In this document: in pieces, positions 43,820-51,754 of the stretch | Layout of the letters: every line of letters begins with the position of its first letter | Numbering within the stretch: position 1 is the first letter of the stretch | Assembly (NCBI RefSeq): GCF_016862955.1 | Contig: NZ_BONY01000034.1 | Coordinates: 31,698 to 95,697, forward strand | Source of the DNA: Rhizocola hellebori | GTDB lineage: Bacteria; Actinomycetota; Actinomycetes; Mycobacteriales; Micromonosporaceae | Length of the DNA stretch: 64,000 bases | Direction: 5' to 3' | The notes under the pieces: model-generated | Told to the model about the DNA's origin: nothing | Seen by the model: only the letters and a program-made list of their open reading frames with translations | The model's database searches: none | Position numbers and translations under genes: made by a program

Positions 43820-44413
43820 ATGAGCATGTTCGGCAAATCCCGCCATCGGGCCGGTGCCCGGCGTTGGCTCGGGAGGATCCTGGTTCCTGTGGTCGCCGTG
43901 TCCGCGTTCACGATGATCACGGCCGGGTCGGCGTTGGCGCAGGGCGGCGGATCGACGTCAAAGCCCTCGGGCTGCTCGACCCGATGGAGCACCAGCCCCT
44001 ACGGGGCGCAGGCCTATGCCCGCGCCGGAATCTTCTGGGACAACGTCAACGTGACAACGATCAATGTGGTCGCCGGCTGGTCACTGGTGGAGGACATGAT
44101 TGACTGCGGGCCTGGCGGCTACACAGTGACCGCATACAAAATCAACGTGGTGACCCTGATCCGGGTGGACGGTTTTGGCCTGAACTGCAACATCGGCTCG
44201 GCCGGCGGCACCTGCGCTTCAACGGGCACGGCCGTGACATACACCCAAAAGACCAATTGCACGAACGCGTCGAGCTGCGGCCTCTCGCTGGGGTACATGC
44301 AGTTCATCGCACCGCCGGGTGGCTATCTGACCTCGGTGAGGCTACAGACGCAGGTGAAGCTGAACAAGAAGGGCGGCACGAACCCGCTGACGTGGACCAC
44401 CGCCTGGATATAG
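43820..44413 (+). CDS. Secreted protein, probable SARP target
   Basis: A 197-residue exported protein. The signal peptide has a basic start (KSRHRAGARRWLGR) and a hydrophobic core (ILVPVVAVSAFTMITAGSAL), cut after ALA (about residue 40). The mature part has six cysteines (GCSTRW, DCGPGG, NCNIGS, TCAST, NCTNASSCG) in a beta-rich fold. No known domain. It sits 118 bp from the SARP gene with the heptamer promoter in between, followed by a strong bidirectional terminator, so it is a single-gene unit. The ATG at 43820 is preceded by GGAGGATAGGTG. Confidence 0.8.
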   Translation: MSMFGKSRHRAGARRWLGRILVPVVAVSAFTMITAGSALAQGGGSTSKPSGCSTRWSTSPYGAQAYARAGIFWDNVNVTTINVVAGWSLVEDMIDCGPGGYTVTAYKINVVTLIRVDGFGLNCNIGSAGGTCASTGTAVTYTQKTNCTNASSCGLSLGYMQFIAPPGGYLTSVRLQTQVKLNKKGGTNPLTWTTAWI

Positions 44414-44427
44414 CGCCAACACTGGAT

Positions 44428-44462
44428 GAGGCGGCCGATCCCCCGTTCGGATCGGCCGCCTC
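44428..44462. terminator. Perfect 14-bp hairpin, bidirectional terminator
   Basis: GAGGCGGCCGATCC (44428-44441) is perfectly complementary to GGATCGGCCGCCTC (44449-44462) with a seven-base loop. It separates two convergent secreted-protein genes. Confidence 0.8.
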
Positions 44463-44473
44463 CAGACCATGCG

Positions 44474-44896
44474 TCAGTTGACGAAATCCACGTATGGACT
44501 GCAGATGTTGTAATGCAGAATGCCGATCGCGGTGTAGATGTAGGCACACGACCTTACGTGGTAGCCCGTGAGAGACGAGCTATGGCAAATCCTTGCGGCG
44601 GCTGGGTAGGGATAGTTCGTCGCTTTGGTGAATACACCAGAGGCCACCTGGGTCGCCTTATAGTTAATCTCCATGATGAGTCCGTAGTGGTGGATCGACT
44701 CGGTCGGCGAGACTTTGAGGCTGAGCCACGCGGTGCAGTTGTTGGATCCATTCTTTCCGTAGACGCAGACATGGACGTTGGGGTTCGCGGTGTTGCATTG
44801 GGTTCCGGTCGCAGCCATCGCTGGGGCCTCGGCGACGGTGATTCCGCTTACCATGAGGGCCAACACCACCAGCCCGCGAATGACTCGTCTTACCAC
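44474..44896 (-). CDS. Secreted cysteine-rich protein
   Basis: A 140-residue exported protein. The signal peptide (MVRRVIRGLVVLALMVSGIT) is cut after AMA (about residue 28). The mature part has six cysteines (TQCNTANP, VCVYGKNGSNNC, RICHSS, RSCAY, NICSP), enough for three disulfides. The small, basic, disulfide-rich nature is shared with secreted defence or adhesion peptides, but no family was recognised. The GTG at 44896 is preceded by CGGGAGGACAC. Its promoter has heptamers in SARP geometry. Confidence 0.75.
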   Translation of the reverse strand: MVRRVIRGLVVLALMVSGITVAEAPAMAATGTQCNTANPNVHVCVYGKNGSNNCTAWLSLKVSPTESIHHYGLIMEINYKATQVASGVFTKATNYPYPAAARICHSSSLTGYHVRSCAYIYTAIGILHYNICSPYVDFVN

Positions 44897-44933
44897 GTGT
44901 CCTCCCGTGTAGGTTCAACCGATCAGTGCGGCA

Positions 44934-44976
44934 ACCGTAGCTACGATCGATTTCATAGCGATTGACGGCTGATTGA
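44934..44976 (-). promoter_or_regulatory. SARP-type promoter of the second secreted gene
   Basis: Read on the minus strand, TCAATCA (44976-44970), TCAATCG (44965-44959) and GAAATCG (44954-44948) start 11 bp apart. Exactly 8 bp later comes TACGGT (44939-44934), the same -10 box as at 43762. The heptamer differs from the one at 43725, so another SARP may act here. The -10 box lies 37 bp before the GTG of the secreted gene. Confidence 0.55.
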
Positions 44977-45035
44977 TCGCGCCGCAGGCGCGCTGGTTGA
45001 ACGACTCGGGGTTCACTGACTCCGTTCGCGTCGGT

Positions 45036-47972
45036 TCAGCGGGTGGAGCAGGTTTCTTGGAATGGTTCGTCGGGTATCGTTGCTATCCACTCCGAGAGGG
45101 TGAGGCCTCGGCCGGCTATGGCGCAGGCCCGTTTGATGAGGTTGCTGCGCAGGTTGCGTATCGGATCGAGGTCCCACAGGATCACTGTCTTGGTTTTGCT
45201 GCTAGCGGCCAGCGTGCGCCCGTCCGGTGCGAAAGCCACTGACTCCACCCAATCAGGGTGGCCGGTCAGTGGTTCGCCGAGGCGAACGGGCTGGTTGTGG
45301 TCGGACACATCCCACAGGATCACGGTCTTGTCCCGGCTGCTGGTGGCCAGGAGATGTTCGTCCAGTGCGAAAGCCACCGACTCAATCCAGTCGGTGTGGC
45401 CGGTCAATGGTTCGCCGAGGCGGGCGGGCCGGTCACGGTTGGAAACGTCCCACAAGATGACATCGTTCACGTGGCCGACGGCCAGGGTGCGTCCGTCCGG
45501 CGAGAACGCCAATGAACGCACCAACTCCAACCCGTCGATCGACGGATCGCCGAGGCGAACAGGGCGGTCACGGTTGGATACATCCCACAGGACAATATTG
45601 TTTGTACCGCCGACGGCCAGCGTGCGTCCGTCCGGCGCGAACGCCATTGCCTCCACCGGGGCGCTGTGGCCGGTCAGTGGTTTGCCGAGGCGCACGGGCC
45701 AGCCGTGTTCGGACAGGTCCCACAACATCACTGTCCTATCCAGACGGTTGATGGCCAGGGTGCGTCCGTCCGGCGCGAACGACAGCGAGCTGCCGCTAGT
45801 AGGTTCGCCGAGACGAAGAGGCCACCTACGGTCGGACATGTTCCACACGATCACCGTCTTGTCCACACCGCCGGTGGCCATCGTGCGTCCGTCCGGTGCG
45901 AAAGCCACCGAGTCCACCCAATCCGGGTGGCCGGTCAGCGGTTCGCCCACGAGAAAAGGCCGATTGCGGTCGGACACGTCCCACACCTTCACCGTGAAGT
46001 CCTCGCTTCCGGTGACGAGGGTGCGTCCGTCGGGTGCGAACGCCGCTGCCCGCATCGCGCCGGTCAACGGTTCGCCGAGGCGAACAGGGCGGCTGCGGTC
46101 GGACAGGTCCCACAGGATCACTGTCTTGTCTCGGCCCCCGGTGACCAAGGTGCGTCCGTCGGGCGTGAACGCCACCGACTCCACCCAATCGGTATGACCG
46201 ATCAACGGTTCGCCGAGGCGAACAGCGTGGCTGCGGTCGGAGGTGTCCCACAGGATCACCGTCTTGTCCTGACTGACCGTGGCCAGGAGCCGCCCTCCCG
46301 GTGCAAACGCCACCGACTCCACCCGATCGGTATGGCCAGTCAATGGTTCGCCGAGGCGAACAGGGCGGCTGCGGTCGGACACATCCCACAGCATCACTGT
46401 TTTGTCCCGGCTCCCGGTGGCTAGCGTGCGTCCGTCCGGTGTGAACGCCACCGACACCACCGCACCGGCATGGCCGGCGCGGCCTTGGTAGCCCTCCGGC
46501 GTTTCGCCGAGGCGAACCGGGCGGCTGGGGTCAGTCATCTCCCACAACACGACCGTGAAGAGCCCACGGCCGGTGGCGAGGGTGTGCCCATCGGGAGAGA
46601 ACGCCAGCGAATCCACCGCGCCGCTCTCCGGTGCACTGACGCGGACAGGCCGCGCGCGGTCGGACACATCCCACACCAAAGTACCGTTGATGCCGCCGAT
46701 GGCCAGCGTGCGCCCATCTGGCGCGAACGCCACCGCCTGGACCAACCCCGTCCAGCTTGCAGGGGTGGCCAGCCGTGAGCCGAGACGGGCCGGGCGGTCG
46801 CGGTCGGACATGTCCCACAGCACCACCTCTCCTTTCAGGCCGCCGGTGGCCAGGGTGCGCCCGTCCGGCGAGAAAGCCACCGCCTCCACCGCGCCGGTCA
46901 GCGGTGAGCCGAGGCGGACAGGGTGATCGCGGTCGGATAGATCCCACAGCACTACTTCCTCGTCGAAGCTGCCGGTGGCCAGGGTGCGCCCGTCCGAGGT
47001 GATCGCCATAGAGGCCACCGAACCGATGCGATCGATCAAGGTGCTGTTGATGGTGGTGCCCTCGACCACTCGGATCAGATTCGCCTTTGTTTCGCTGTTG
47101 TTGCTGATTGCCACCGCGGCCAGGCCAAGCATCGCGGCGCGCCGAGGGTTGCCAAGGGCATCGGCCGCGTCACCGAGTGCCGCAAGCTGGCGCACGGTGG
47201 CGATTCTGCGCTGTTCCTCGGCGACCCGTTGCTGCTTGATGGCAGCTTTGGTGTTGTTGACTGCTTCGACACTGGCGACGCCCAACAGGACAGTCAACCC
47301 GGCCAGAATCGCGACCGTAGCGCGGATCAGTCGTTGCGTGCGTCGATGCTGCTGAATGTCAGCCGCGAACAGGTCGTCTTTCGGTAAATGATGAAGGGGC
47401 GCCGCCAGATCGGCCATCCTGTCACGGAAATACGGCATCCGCGACGACAACTGCTCAACCCGCCTCGCCTCACGCAGATCAATCCACCGCGGCTCCGTGG
47501 CGAAAGCGCCATATAGCACCGAAGGCAGGCAGGTGGTCTTCTCGCGGCTGAAATCCCCAGCCCTGTCGTCCCACTCGATGGCGCCGTCGGTCAATGCGAT
47601 CAACAACCGCTCGCTGCTTCGATGCGCCAGCCAATACTCAACCTCACGCGACACCCACGGTGAGGCCGCTGCCTGTGGTGAGGCCAGCAGAATGAAGAAC
47701 TCGCTGTCGTCCAGCGCGGCCTCGATCGAATGCCACAACCCTGGATTCGCGGCGAGGCTCGCGTCATCGCGGAACACCCTCAACGCACGCGGCCGGTACC
47801 ACGGCTTGGCCATCTGCTGTAAAGCCTCCTGCACCGCAGGGGCGAGCTTCCCATCCACCGCCCGGCTATACGACAAGAACGCCGCATACCGCCGTCCGCG
47901 CCCGGGGGCGGGATCTGAGCTGTCCGAGGTGTTTCCCGATGTCGCCAAGTTACCCTCCGCTCCTGGCCACAA
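45036..47972 (-). CDS. TIR-transmembrane-WD40 protein with 14 repeats
   Basis: A 978-residue protein. The N-terminus is a TIR domain: RYAAFLSYSR (28-37), RVFRDDASLAANPGLWHSIE and SPWVSREVEYWLA, with Glu110 at the place of the NADase catalytic glutamate. A membrane helix (ATVAILAGLTVLLGVASVEA, about 218-237) and a coiled coil (IKQQRVAEEQRRI) follow. From about residue 300 there are 14 WD40 repeats, each close to VESVAFAPDGRTLATGSRD then KTVILWDVSDRSRPVRLGEP, enough for two seven-bladed propellers. The start may be the TTG at 47972 or 47948. Likely a sensor whose propellers detect a ligand and control the TIR enzyme. It lies 57 bp downstream of the ABC permease on the same strand. Confidence 0.88.
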   Translation of the reverse strand: MWPGAEGNLATSGNTSDSSDPAPGRGRRYAAFLSYSRAVDGKLAPAVQEALQQMAKPWYRPRALRVFRDDASLAANPGLWHSIEAALDDSEFFILLASPQAAASPWVSREVEYWLAHRSSERLLIALTDGAIEWDDRAGDFSREKTTCLPSVLYGAFATEPRWIDLREARRVEQLSSRMPYFRDRMADLAAPLHHLPKDDLFAADIQQHRRTQRLIRATVAILAGLTVLLGVASVEAVNNTKAAIKQQRVAEEQRRIATVRQLAALGDAADALGNPRRAAMLGLAAVAISNNSETKANLIRVVEGTTINSTLIDRIGSVASMAITSDGRTLATGSFDEEVVLWDLSDRDHPVRLGSPLTGAVEAVAFSPDGRTLATGGLKGEVVLWDMSDRDRPARLGSRLATPASWTGLVQAVAFAPDGRTLAIGGINGTLVWDVSDRARPVRVSAPESGAVDSLAFSPDGHTLATGRGLFTVVLWEMTDPSRPVRLGETPEGYQGRAGHAGAVVSVAFTPDGRTLATGSRDKTVMLWDVSDRSRPVRLGEPLTGHTDRVESVAFAPGGRLLATVSQDKTVILWDTSDRSHAVRLGEPLIGHTDWVESVAFTPDGRTLVTGGRDKTVILWDLSDRSRPVRLGEPLTGAMRAAAFAPDGRTLVTGSEDFTVKVWDVSDRNRPFLVGEPLTGHPDWVDSVAFAPDGRTMATGGVDKTVIVWNMSDRRWPLRLGEPTSGSSLSFAPDGRTLAINRLDRTVMLWDLSEHGWPVRLGKPLTGHSAPVEAMAFAPDGRTLAVGGTNNIVLWDVSNRDRPVRLGDPSIDGLELVRSLAFSPDGRTLAVGHVNDVILWDVSNRDRPARLGEPLTGHTDWIESVAFALDEHLLATSSRDKTVILWDVSDHNQPVRLGEPLTGHPDWVESVAFAPDGRTLAASSKTKTVILWDLDPIRNLRSNLIKRACAIAGRGLTLSEWIATIPDEPFQETCSTR

Positions 47973-48029
47973 CGGACTGTCCCGATGCCTGTGACATCGA
48001 CCACGATAATACTGCGTCGAAAGTAGCGG

Positions 48030-50030
48030 TCAGCCCTTCACCGCTCCCGCGGTGAGCCCTTCGGTCAGGAAGCGTTGTCCGAAGGCGTACATGACCACCA
48101 CCGGGATGCTTACGAGCAGCGATGCCGCGGCGAGTTGTCCTTGCGGCACAACATCTCCGATGATCATCGACTGCATCCCCACGGGTAGCGTCTTGTACTC
48201 GTCCTTGGTAATGAACACGAAGGCGAAGAGGAATTCGTTCCAGGCATTGGTCAGGGTGAACAGCGCGACCGCCAGCAGACCCGGCTTGGCGAGGGGCAAC
48301 ACGATCCGCCCGAACGCCTGGATGCGGGTGCAGCCGTCGACCAGCGCGGCCTCCTCCAGCTCGATGGGGATCGACGAGAAGTATCCGGTCAACAGCCAGG
48401 TGGCGAAAGGAAGGGTGAAGGTCGGGTAGGTCACCATCAGCGACCACAACGAGTCGTTGAGCCTCACCCCGATGAGTAGCTGGTAAAGCGGGATGAACAG
48501 CAGCGCGCCCGGCATCACGTAGGTCAGTAGCACAGTGACGGTGAAACCCTGCGCCCCGCGGAACCGCAGCCGGGCCAGCGCGTAGCCCGCCAGGGCGGCG
48601 CAGACCAGCGCCACCGCGGTAGACGTCCCGGACACCAGCAGCGTGTTGAGGTACCAGCGGCCAAAAGGCTTGGTGGCGAACAGGTCGGTGAATTGCTGGA
48701 GGGTCCACGGCGTCGGCCAAAGGTCTTGAGTGTGCATGACGATCTGGCCTTCGGATTTGAACGCCGTGACCGCGATCCAGTAAAGCGGGGCCAGCACGAA
48801 GATGAGCAACCCGGCCAGCGCGACACCGGAACCCAGGCGCGACACCAGGGTCGACGTCCGGCGACGGCCCCGGGCCTGCAGCGTCGAGACCACCCGGCCG
48901 ACCGCCGTCGCCATCAGCAGGATCACCCCGAGGACCACCGCTGCCTTCCAGAAAATGTGCGGCGACACCCAGGCCAGCAGACCGGTGACCGCCGCGGCGA
49001 CGACCCACGGCAGAGCCTTTCGTGCCGTCCCGGGCAGCCGGGGTGACGATGTGCCGGCATCCTGGCGCAGCAACCGAACCAGGACGAACACCAGCCCGCC
49101 GATGACCGGCAGCATCACGAGCGTGACCGCCGCCCCAGCACCGAACTGCAGTTGCAGGATCGCCTTCGAGTAGGCGACCAGCACATACGGCGCAGTCACG
49201 TCGCCCGGGCCGCCCTGTGTCAACAACCAGATGAGGTCGAAATTGTTAAATGTCCAGATTGACGACAGGGTCACCGTTACGGTGATCACGTGGCGCAGCC
49301 CGGGCAATGTCACATGGGCGAACCGCTGCCACGACGAGGCGCCGTCGACGGTCGCCGCCTCGTACAGGTCTGATGGGATGGCCTTCAAGCCCGCGAGGAA
49401 CGCGATAGTGAAGAACGGCACCCCTTTCCACACGTTGACAAGGATCACCGACGGCATGGCCAGCGACGCGTCGGAAAGCCAGCCCGCGGGCCAGCTGTCG
49501 ACCAGGTGCGCACTGGCCAGCAGCGGCCCGATCCCCGATTCGGTGAGCAGCATGTTGACACTGCCGAAGATCGGGTCGAGCAGCGAGCGCCAGCTGAACG
49601 CCGTCACCACGGTTGGCACCACCCACGGCACCAGGAGCAGCCCGGCCAGCACGGCCCGCCCACGACGCCGATGGTGCAGCAGCAGGGCCGCGCACAGCCC
49701 CAGCACCACCTTGAACACCTCGGCATAGGCGGTGAAGACGAAGGAGTTCTCCACGCCGGTACGGAATTGCTCGTCACCGATGAGGGCGATGTAGTTGTCC
49801 AGTCCGACGAATACGCTGTCCTGCCCGTGCCGTTCCGTCGTACTGGTGATGACCGACCGGGCGATCGGCACGAGCACCAGCACGCCCACCAACACCGCGG
49901 CAGGCGCCAGAAACAGTGTCGCCAACCGCCAGTCACGACCGAGCCGACGCTGGGTCGCCGTAAGGGAACCAGGCCCCGGCCGGGGCGATGCCCCGATCGC
50001 CGGGGCCGGCGCTGGACGGACCGACGTCAC
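48030..50030 (-). CDS. Fused sugar ABC-transporter permease (MalF-MalG type in one chain)
   Basis: A 666-residue membrane protein made of two complete binding-protein-dependent permeases. The first half (about 1-315) ends its core with the EAA loop YEAATVDGASSWQRFAHVTL and PGL. The second (about 390-666) has EEAALVDGCTRIQAFGRIVL and PLAKPGL. Between them are additional membrane helices. Normally these are two separate genes. The fusion would make a pseudo-symmetric one-chain channel. Its GTG overlaps the stop of the binding-lipoprotein gene by 4 bp (GTGA). No ATPase gene is nearby, so a shared MsiK-like ATPase encoded elsewhere is probable. Confidence 0.85.
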   Translation of the reverse strand: MTSVRPAPAPAIGASPRPGPGSLTATQRRLGRDWRLATLFLAPAAVLVGVLVLVPIARSVITSTTERHGQDSVFVGLDNYIALIGDEQFRTGVENSFVFTAYAEVFKVVLGLCAALLLHHRRRGRAVLAGLLLVPWVVPTVVTAFSWRSLLDPIFGSVNMLLTESGIGPLLASAHLVDSWPAGWLSDASLAMPSVILVNVWKGVPFFTIAFLAGLKAIPSDLYEAATVDGASSWQRFAHVTLPGLRHVITVTVTLSSIWTFNNFDLIWLLTQGGPGDVTAPYVLVAYSKAILQLQFGAGAAVTLVMLPVIGGLVFVLVRLLRQDAGTSSPRLPGTARKALPWVVAAAVTGLLAWVSPHIFWKAAVVLGVILLMATAVGRVVSTLQARGRRRTSTLVSRLGSGVALAGLLIFVLAPLYWIAVTAFKSEGQIVMHTQDLWPTPWTLQQFTDLFATKPFGRWYLNTLLVSGTSTAVALVCAALAGYALARLRFRGAQGFTVTVLLTYVMPGALLFIPLYQLLIGVRLNDSLWSLMVTYPTFTLPFATWLLTGYFSSIPIELEEAALVDGCTRIQAFGRIVLPLAKPGLLAVALFTLTNAWNEFLFAFVFITKDEYKTLPVGMQSMIIGDVVPQGQLAAASLLVSIPVVVMYAFGQRFLTEGLTAGAVKG

Positions 50031-51463
50031 TGCGGCAGCCCCTGCTGGGTAAAGATCTGCACCATCTTCGCGTGAGCAGCCTGCACCGCCTTCGCGGGCG
50101 CTGTTCCCTGGACGACCTGCTGCATCATGTCGGTGAGGACGTAAGCCCCGACAGCGGCTTGCTGGCCCGCGCTGGCCTTCTGCGGGAAGGCCAAGCCATT
50201 CTTCGTGGTCAGCGGCAACGACTGTTGGGTGATCTTGCGCATGATGGGGAACGCCGGGTCGCCGCTGCTGAAGTACGGGTCGGCGTCCCAGACCTTCTCC
50301 CAGGCGGGCAGCGCCAGGCCGGGCGCCTCCTTCGCCACCCCGAGCAGCGCGGGCGCACTGATCAGATACTGCGCCAGGAGCTTTGCCAGCGCGGCGTTCT
50401 TGGCGCCCTTGAAGACGACGAAACCCTGGGACTGGCCGAGCAGCAAGGGTTTGTCGGTCGCGGGCCCGATGCAGTCGGCGAAGACGTGGGTGTTGCCGTA
50501 GACCGGGTTCTTCTTGGTCTTGGAGTCCGCGTAGACGCTGAATTGGTTACGGGTGTAACCGAGGACCCCGGCGAGCCAGTTTTCGTTGTTGCTGGAATCG
50601 GTCCAGGCGGCCACTCCCGGCGGCAACATCGGCTTGTACTTGGGGTTGGTATAGATGTCGCCCAGGAAGGTCACCGCCTGCACCGTTTCGGGGGAATCGA
50701 ACGTGACCTTCCTGCCATCGTTGGAGGCGATTGACCCGCCATAGGCATTTATCAGTGCTTCGATCATGCCGTTGGCGTCGCCGGACCGGTTCACGGTCAT
50801 GCCCCAGCCGAACCGGCGGTTGGCCGGATCGGAGATCGCCAGGCACATATCCCTAAGCTCCTCCCAGGTGTAGACGTCCTTGGGGGCAATGCCTTTCTCC
50901 TGCATCCAGTCCTTGCGCAGGAACGATCCAATCCCGATGAAGTGGTACGGGATGGCGAACCATTTGCCGTTGAAGACGCAGAAGTTTTTTGACTCCGCGG
51001 TGGGCTGGCCGTACTTGACCGACAGCGCGGTGACGACGTCCGTCACGTCCTCCAGGTCTCCCAGCGCCTGGAATTGCGCGACAAACCGTGAGTCGGTCAT
51101 GAACGCCAGATCACGCGCCACGCCGCCCTTCACCTCAGCGTCGATCTTGGCCACCACATCACCGGCGTCGGCCTGGACCAGACTGTTCTCAATCTTCGTG
51201 CCGGTCGCGTCGGCGAACTTCTTGATCGAGGCATCGAGCGCCGCGTTCGCCGCCTCCGAGTAAAGCTTCTGCGACAGCACTCCCATCGAGGAGCCCTTCA
51301 ATGACGCCGCGGCGTCGAGCAGCTCCTTGGGAACCTCGGCCTGCACCTGCGGGGTCGGTGGCGAGCTGTCCCCGCACGCGGCCAGACCGGCCGCGCCGAG
51401 CACCCCCACCCCCGTCCTCAGAAGTTCGCGCCGGGACCACAACGGGGTTTCCTCCATGACCAT
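50027..51463 (-). CDS. Sugar ABC-transporter substrate-binding lipoprotein
   Basis: A 478-residue exported binding protein. The signal has a twin-arginine motif (LWSRRELLRTG) and a lipobox (GLAACG), so it is a Tat-exported lipoprotein. The body is of the extracellular solute-binding family 1: GKWFAIPYHFIGIGSFLRKD, WMQEKGIAPKDVYTWEEL, NGMIEALINAYGGSIASNDG and QSQGFVVFKGAKNAALAKLL. The start ATG at 51463 has GGAGGAGGG immediately upstream. It is the first gene of an operon with the fused permease, with a 4-bp overlap. It probably binds an oligosaccharide or polyol. The 290 bp before it hold no gene. Confidence 0.85.
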   Translation of the reverse strand: MVMEETPLWSRRELLRTGVGVLGAAGLAACGDSSPPTPQVQAEVPKELLDAAASLKGSSMGVLSQKLYSEAANAALDASIKKFADATGTKIENSLVQADAGDVVAKIDAEVKGGVARDLAFMTDSRFVAQFQALGDLEDVTDVVTALSVKYGQPTAESKNFCVFNGKWFAIPYHFIGIGSFLRKDWMQEKGIAPKDVYTWEELRDMCLAISDPANRRFGWGMTVNRSGDANGMIEALINAYGGSIASNDGRKVTFDSPETVQAVTFLGDIYTNPKYKPMLPPGVAAWTDSSNNENWLAGVLGYTRNQFSVYADSKTKKNPVYGNTHVFADCIGPATDKPLLLGQSQGFVVFKGAKNAALAKLLAQYLISAPALLGVAKEAPGLALPAWEKVWDADPYFSSGDPAFPIMRKITQQSLPLTTKNGLAFPQKASAGQQAAVGAYVLTDMMQQVVQGTAPAKAVQAAHAKMVQIFTQQGLPQ

Positions 51464-51754
51464 TCGCCCTCCTCCGTGTTGCTCGTGCTTCCGGAAGTTT
51501 TTCGATACTTGGTATGGCCCCCACGTCGCCCGCGTCGCACGTCGCATGACAGCGTCAGGCCGCAAGGTTCGTCTTCGCGAAGCCTGCTCCCCGAACTTCC
51601 GGGCCATGCCTCCTAAAGTTTCGAGCAAATCCCGATAGTTTCGCGTGATGCGCACGCTACGACGACAGAGGGGGATCGGTCAATATGTCGAGCACGTTAA
51701 CCGAACGCTTGGCAGGGATCGTCAGTCCACAAAGGACACAGTGAGGCGTCGCCG

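Noticed and set aside
44426..44965. Plus-strand 179-codon open frame
   Set aside because: It is a shadow of the secreted gene on the minus strand, which has a signal peptide, a ribosome site and a promoter. It also crosses the terminator hairpin.
44950..44980. Plus-strand heptamers TTGACGG and TTGATCG, resembling those at 43725
   Set aside because: They are 11 bp apart, but no -10 box follows at 8 bp on the plus strand. The minus-strand reading, with three units and TACGGT, fits better.
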